From NCBI RefSeq assembly GCF_900582195.1, contig NZ_UTHA01000023.1, positions 1 to 41,974 on the forward strand: a stretch of DNA of 41,974 nucleotides, in the 5' to 3' direction. The notes below the pieces were generated by a model. It was given only the letters and a program-made list of their open reading frames with translations, made no database searches and was not told the origin of the DNA. The position numbers and the translations under genes were made by a program. This document shows, in pieces, positions 41,831 to 41,974 of the stretch; positions within the stretch are counted from its first letter, which is position 1, and every line of letters starts with the position of its first letter. This stretch comes from Pseudomonas viridiflava. Its GTDB lineage: Bacteria; Pseudomonadota; Gammaproteobacteria; Pseudomonadales; Pseudomonadaceae.

Positions 41831-41913
41831 GTAGGGCTCGCTCGCAAGGTTGGTGGGGTATCCGACATACAGTTCGACTGCTCCGCCGCTTTCGCGAGCA
41901 ATCTCGCTCCCAT
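41831..41913. repeat. Decayed REP pair
   Basis: A partial REP core (GGGCTCGCTCGCAA, 41834-41847) and an inverted, better-kept copy (TTCGCGAGCAATCTCGCTCC, 41891-41910) flank about 43 bases. They match the REP core at 15777-15861 with several substitutions, so this is an older relative of that doublet. Confidence 0.7.
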
Positions 41914-41974
41914 ATTTGTTTCCGGATGGCTGATTAATGGTTGATGTCAATACACTGGCATCGCACTAATAAAG

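Overview
The window looks like a chromosomal segment of a fluorescent-group Pseudomonas. The evidence is high-GC coding sequence on both strands, a MexS/MexT/MexEF-OprN set very close to the P. aeruginosa proteins, a DUF1652-type small protein (a family I know mainly from Pseudomonas), and a typical Pseudomonas REP doublet. I saw no tRNA, rRNA, CRISPR array, transposase or phage gene.

Layout. 1-580: an edge-truncated, AT-richer gene of unknown function. 746-12306: a large signalling block. A lone receiver (minus) diverges from a tight plus-strand operon of hybrid kinase, CheR, CheB, receiver-kinase and receiver. This converges on a minus-strand set of TPR protein, KaiC-like double ATPase and hybrid kinase. 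12477-15772: a FUSC / DUF1656 / HlyD efflux operon of the AaeBXA type, ending before a REPIN-like repeat. 15969-28094: the mexEF-oprN RND pump (minus), an M20 peptidase (minus), a hipBA toxin-antitoxin pair (plus), mexT (minus) and divergent mexS (plus). 28643-31559: an unrecognised 488-residue protein and a MocR-type regulator whose start overlaps the stop of a seven-codon mini-ORF. 31665-37151: housekeeping or accessory genes (phosphoglucomutase, pirin, an SF1 helicase, a DUF1652-like protein). 37415-41220: an AraC regulator with an NTF2/SnoaL-like domain, a FAD oxidoreductase, a small cupin and a polyamine-type periplasmic binding protein, which looks like a catabolic and uptake cassette. 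41394-41816: a small unknown gene behind a perfect 20-bp lux-box-like palindrome, then a decayed REP pair.

How the genes may work together. The signalling block combines methyltransferase/methylesterase enzymes with hybrid kinases but has no chemoreceptor, CheA or CheW nearby. The CheR/CheB pair may therefore modify the kinase coiled coil rather than a chemoreceptor (inference). On the opposite strand the KaiC-like ATPase is translationally coupled to a kinase with a degenerate N-terminal receiver, with no KaiA or KaiB in view. In the drug-efflux block, mexT and mexS keep their divergent pairing but are separated from mexEF-oprN by hipBA and a peptidase. A 15-bp palindrome before mexE is a plausible MexT site. 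The best candidates for something undescribed are the CheR/CheB/hybrid-kinase/KaiC block, the lux-box gene at the right end, and the mini-ORF-coupled MocR with its unknown partner.
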